Of a stretch of DNA of 64,000 nucleotides, positions 62,893 through 64,000 are shown piece after piece. The notes under the pieces were generated by a model. It saw only the letters and a list, made by a program, of their open reading frames with translations. It was not told the origin of the DNA and did no database searches. Both the position numbers and the translations under genes were made by a program. The number at the start of each line of letters is the position of its first letter. Positions within the stretch are counted from its first letter, which is position 1. The stretch lies in NCBI GenBank assembly GCA_942490645.1, contig CALNXN010000002.1:434001-498000 (forward strand), given 5' to 3'. The DNA is from CALNXN01 sp942490645 (GTDB taxonomy: Bacteria; Pseudomonadota; Alphaproteobacteria; Rhodobacterales; Rhodobacteraceae).

Positions 62893-63638
62893 TCGCCCCT
62901 TCCCGCCATATCGCCATAGAGGGAACTCACAATATCCGCGATCTTGGGGGCTATTTGACTGCCCGTGGTACAGCGATCCCGCAGCGCCGGTTCCTTCGTG
63001 CTGACTGTCTGCACAGGTTGGGACCGGGCGGCACCGACCTGCTGATTGGCGAAGGTCTGCGCTGCGTCATTGATCTGCGCACGAAGGGCGAAATCGCCGC
63101 TGCCCCGAGTCACTTTCAAGGCCTGGCGGCAGTTGAATACGTCAACCTGCCGCTCTTTGATGATCTGTCTCCCTCGGCATTGGCGAGCGTGGATGCGCGG
63201 CACGCCCATCCGCTTGTGCCGTTCTACATTTCAGCCCTCGATACGCGCGGTGCGGCAGTGTGCAATATCCTGACGCATATTGCGCGCGTGCAGGATGGTG
63301 CCGTTTTGTTCAATTGTACGGCGGGCAAGGACAGGACCGGTATCATTGCCGCCTTGCTTTTGGGTCTTGCGGGCGTGTCAGATGACGACATCGTTGACGA
63401 CTATGTCCTAACGGAACAAATGATCCCAAATCTGGTGGCAGAATTTCTGTCGATCTCGCGCGAAAACGGCGGCGATGTCGAAAGCTATGCGACCCTATTG
63501 GAAAGCCCGGCTGACACGATGGCAAAGATGCTCTCCCATATCAGAGTACAACACGGGAGCATTCCCGATTACGTGACGCACATCGGCCTAGAACGCAAAG
63601 ACCAGTTTCGCCTCATCGATCGACTGTGCAGCGTTTGA
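62889..63638 (+). CDS. Tyrosine-phosphatase-family protein
   Basis: A 249-residue phosphatase of the bacterial tyrosine/serine phosphatase family (Y_phosphatase3 type). The family opener NIRDLGGYLTARG is present, with RADCLHRL, IDLRTKGEIA and the CX5R signature Cys143-Thr-Ala-Gly-Lys-Asp-Arg149 (FNCTAGKDRTG), whose Lys-Asp form is typical of lipid or non-protein substrates. The start overlaps the phosphoesterase stop (ATGA). It ends the operon. It probably removes a phosphate monoester left by the previous enzyme; this is inferred. Confidence 0.9.
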   Translation: MIAPSRHIAIEGTHNIRDLGGYLTARGTAIPQRRFLRADCLHRLGPGGTDLLIGEGLRCVIDLRTKGEIAAAPSHFQGLAAVEYVNLPLFDDLSPSALASVDARHAHPLVPFYISALDTRGAAVCNILTHIARVQDGAVLFNCTAGKDRTGIIAALLLGLAGVSDDDIVDDYVLTEQMIPNLVAEFLSISRENGGDVESYATLLESPADTMAKMLSHIRVQHGSIPDYVTHIGLERKDQFRLIDRLCSV

Positions 63639-64000
63639 ACTTATCTATGTCCTTAGGGGTTGGTCCCCTTCAATCAACCTATCTTGCCAAAGGGCTGGCT
63701 GGACGAACGGTCTCTGTCAGCATTTCGATCACCTGAGCATCAAGCAGCACGGAGACCGTTAGAGCATTGCAGATCCCGATGCCGATCATCGCTATGACCG
63801 CGCAGCGGCGTTGTTGCTGTCCAATCCAATGAGAACGCTATTCAACGGCTTTCTAGGGTCAGCCCTATTAGGAACGCCAACGTCCTTCTCAGCAAATGTC
63901 CTTGTCGATCGCAAATTGCGACCCTGTTGCCGCGCTTCAGGGGGCCAGAAGTTTCACTGTTGCGGTGAAGGCTAGGACAGAATTCAGCGATGAACCGGCT
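63639..64000. other. Downstream region, no gene recognised
   Basis: The last 362 bp hold the short hairpin noted at 63655-63669 and otherwise no open frame with recognisable content. Whatever follows lies outside the window. Confidence 0.4.
63655..63669 (+). terminator. Possible stem-loop after the phosphatase gene
   Basis: AGGGG (63655-63659) and CCCCT (63665-63669) with a five-base loop lie 17 bp past the operon's last stop. There is no T-run after it, so it is a weak terminator candidate. Confidence 0.35.

Overview
The window looks like chromosome of a marine alphaproteobacterium of the Rhodobacterales (Roseobacter group). The signs are moderately high GC, tightly packed operons whose genes overlap by ATGA, a urease operon of the type ureDAB-x-CEFG, a DUF1244 gene next to pyruvate kinase, TRAP carboxylate transport, two hydantoinase (hyuAB) loci and an isoquinoline-oxidoreductase-type molybdenum enzyme. 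No phage, insertion sequence, CRISPR array, rRNA or tRNA could be supported. Species-level placement is not possible from this reading.

Layout. 1-4.45 kb holds a cassette of two dynamin-like GTPases, a roadblock/LC7-like protein and two unknown proteins. 4.5-7.2 kb holds an aldehyde dehydrogenase and a family 2 glycosyltransferase. 7.4-12.7 kb is a complete urease operon containing an extra acyl-carrier-like gene with no carrier serine. 12.6-19.3 kb (minus strand) is one long operon: a two-subunit molybdenum hydroxylase, a di-haem-type cytochrome, a small membrane protein, a PLP ammonia-lyase, an M24 hydrolase and an Asp/Glu-racemase-fold protein. A divergent AraC-type regulator faces it. 20.4-21.4 kb is decayed DNA: a nucleotide cyclase tail and a broken secreted-protein gene. 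21.5-24.7 kb is housekeeping: rpmI-rplT, pyk behind tandem operator-like repeats, and DUF1244. 24.7-27.6 kb is sparse, with an HxlR-SCP2 regulator facing a tautomerase gene that has no normal start codon.

27.6-41.8 kb appears to be one catabolic island around a GntR regulator. To the left lie leuCD-like dehydratase genes, a TRAP transporter and glutathione-dependent formaldehyde dehydrogenase. To the right lie a tautomerase-NTF2 fusion, hyuB, hyuA, a cysteine-less isochorismatase-fold protein, an isocitrate-lyase/PEP-mutase-family lyase and an FAD oxidoreductase. Read together they suggest uptake, ring opening, desaturation, hydration and retro-aldol cleavage of a cyclic imide or lactam-like compound. 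This combination is the best candidate for an undescribed pathway. A second hyuAB locus with an aminotransferase, a maleate-isomerase-like protein and a 2-hydroxyacid dehydrogenase lies at 45.5-52.2 kb. Between them is a signalling block (receiver protein, MarR, hybrid kinase).

53-56.4 kb holds a class I amidotransferase, a YbdK-type ligase and a secreted PHB-depolymerase-like esterase. 57.1-63.6 kb is an oligopeptide-type ABC transporter operon ending in a metallophosphoesterase and a tyrosine-phosphatase-family protein. Its first four genes are broken by many one-base frameshifts, while the last three are intact.
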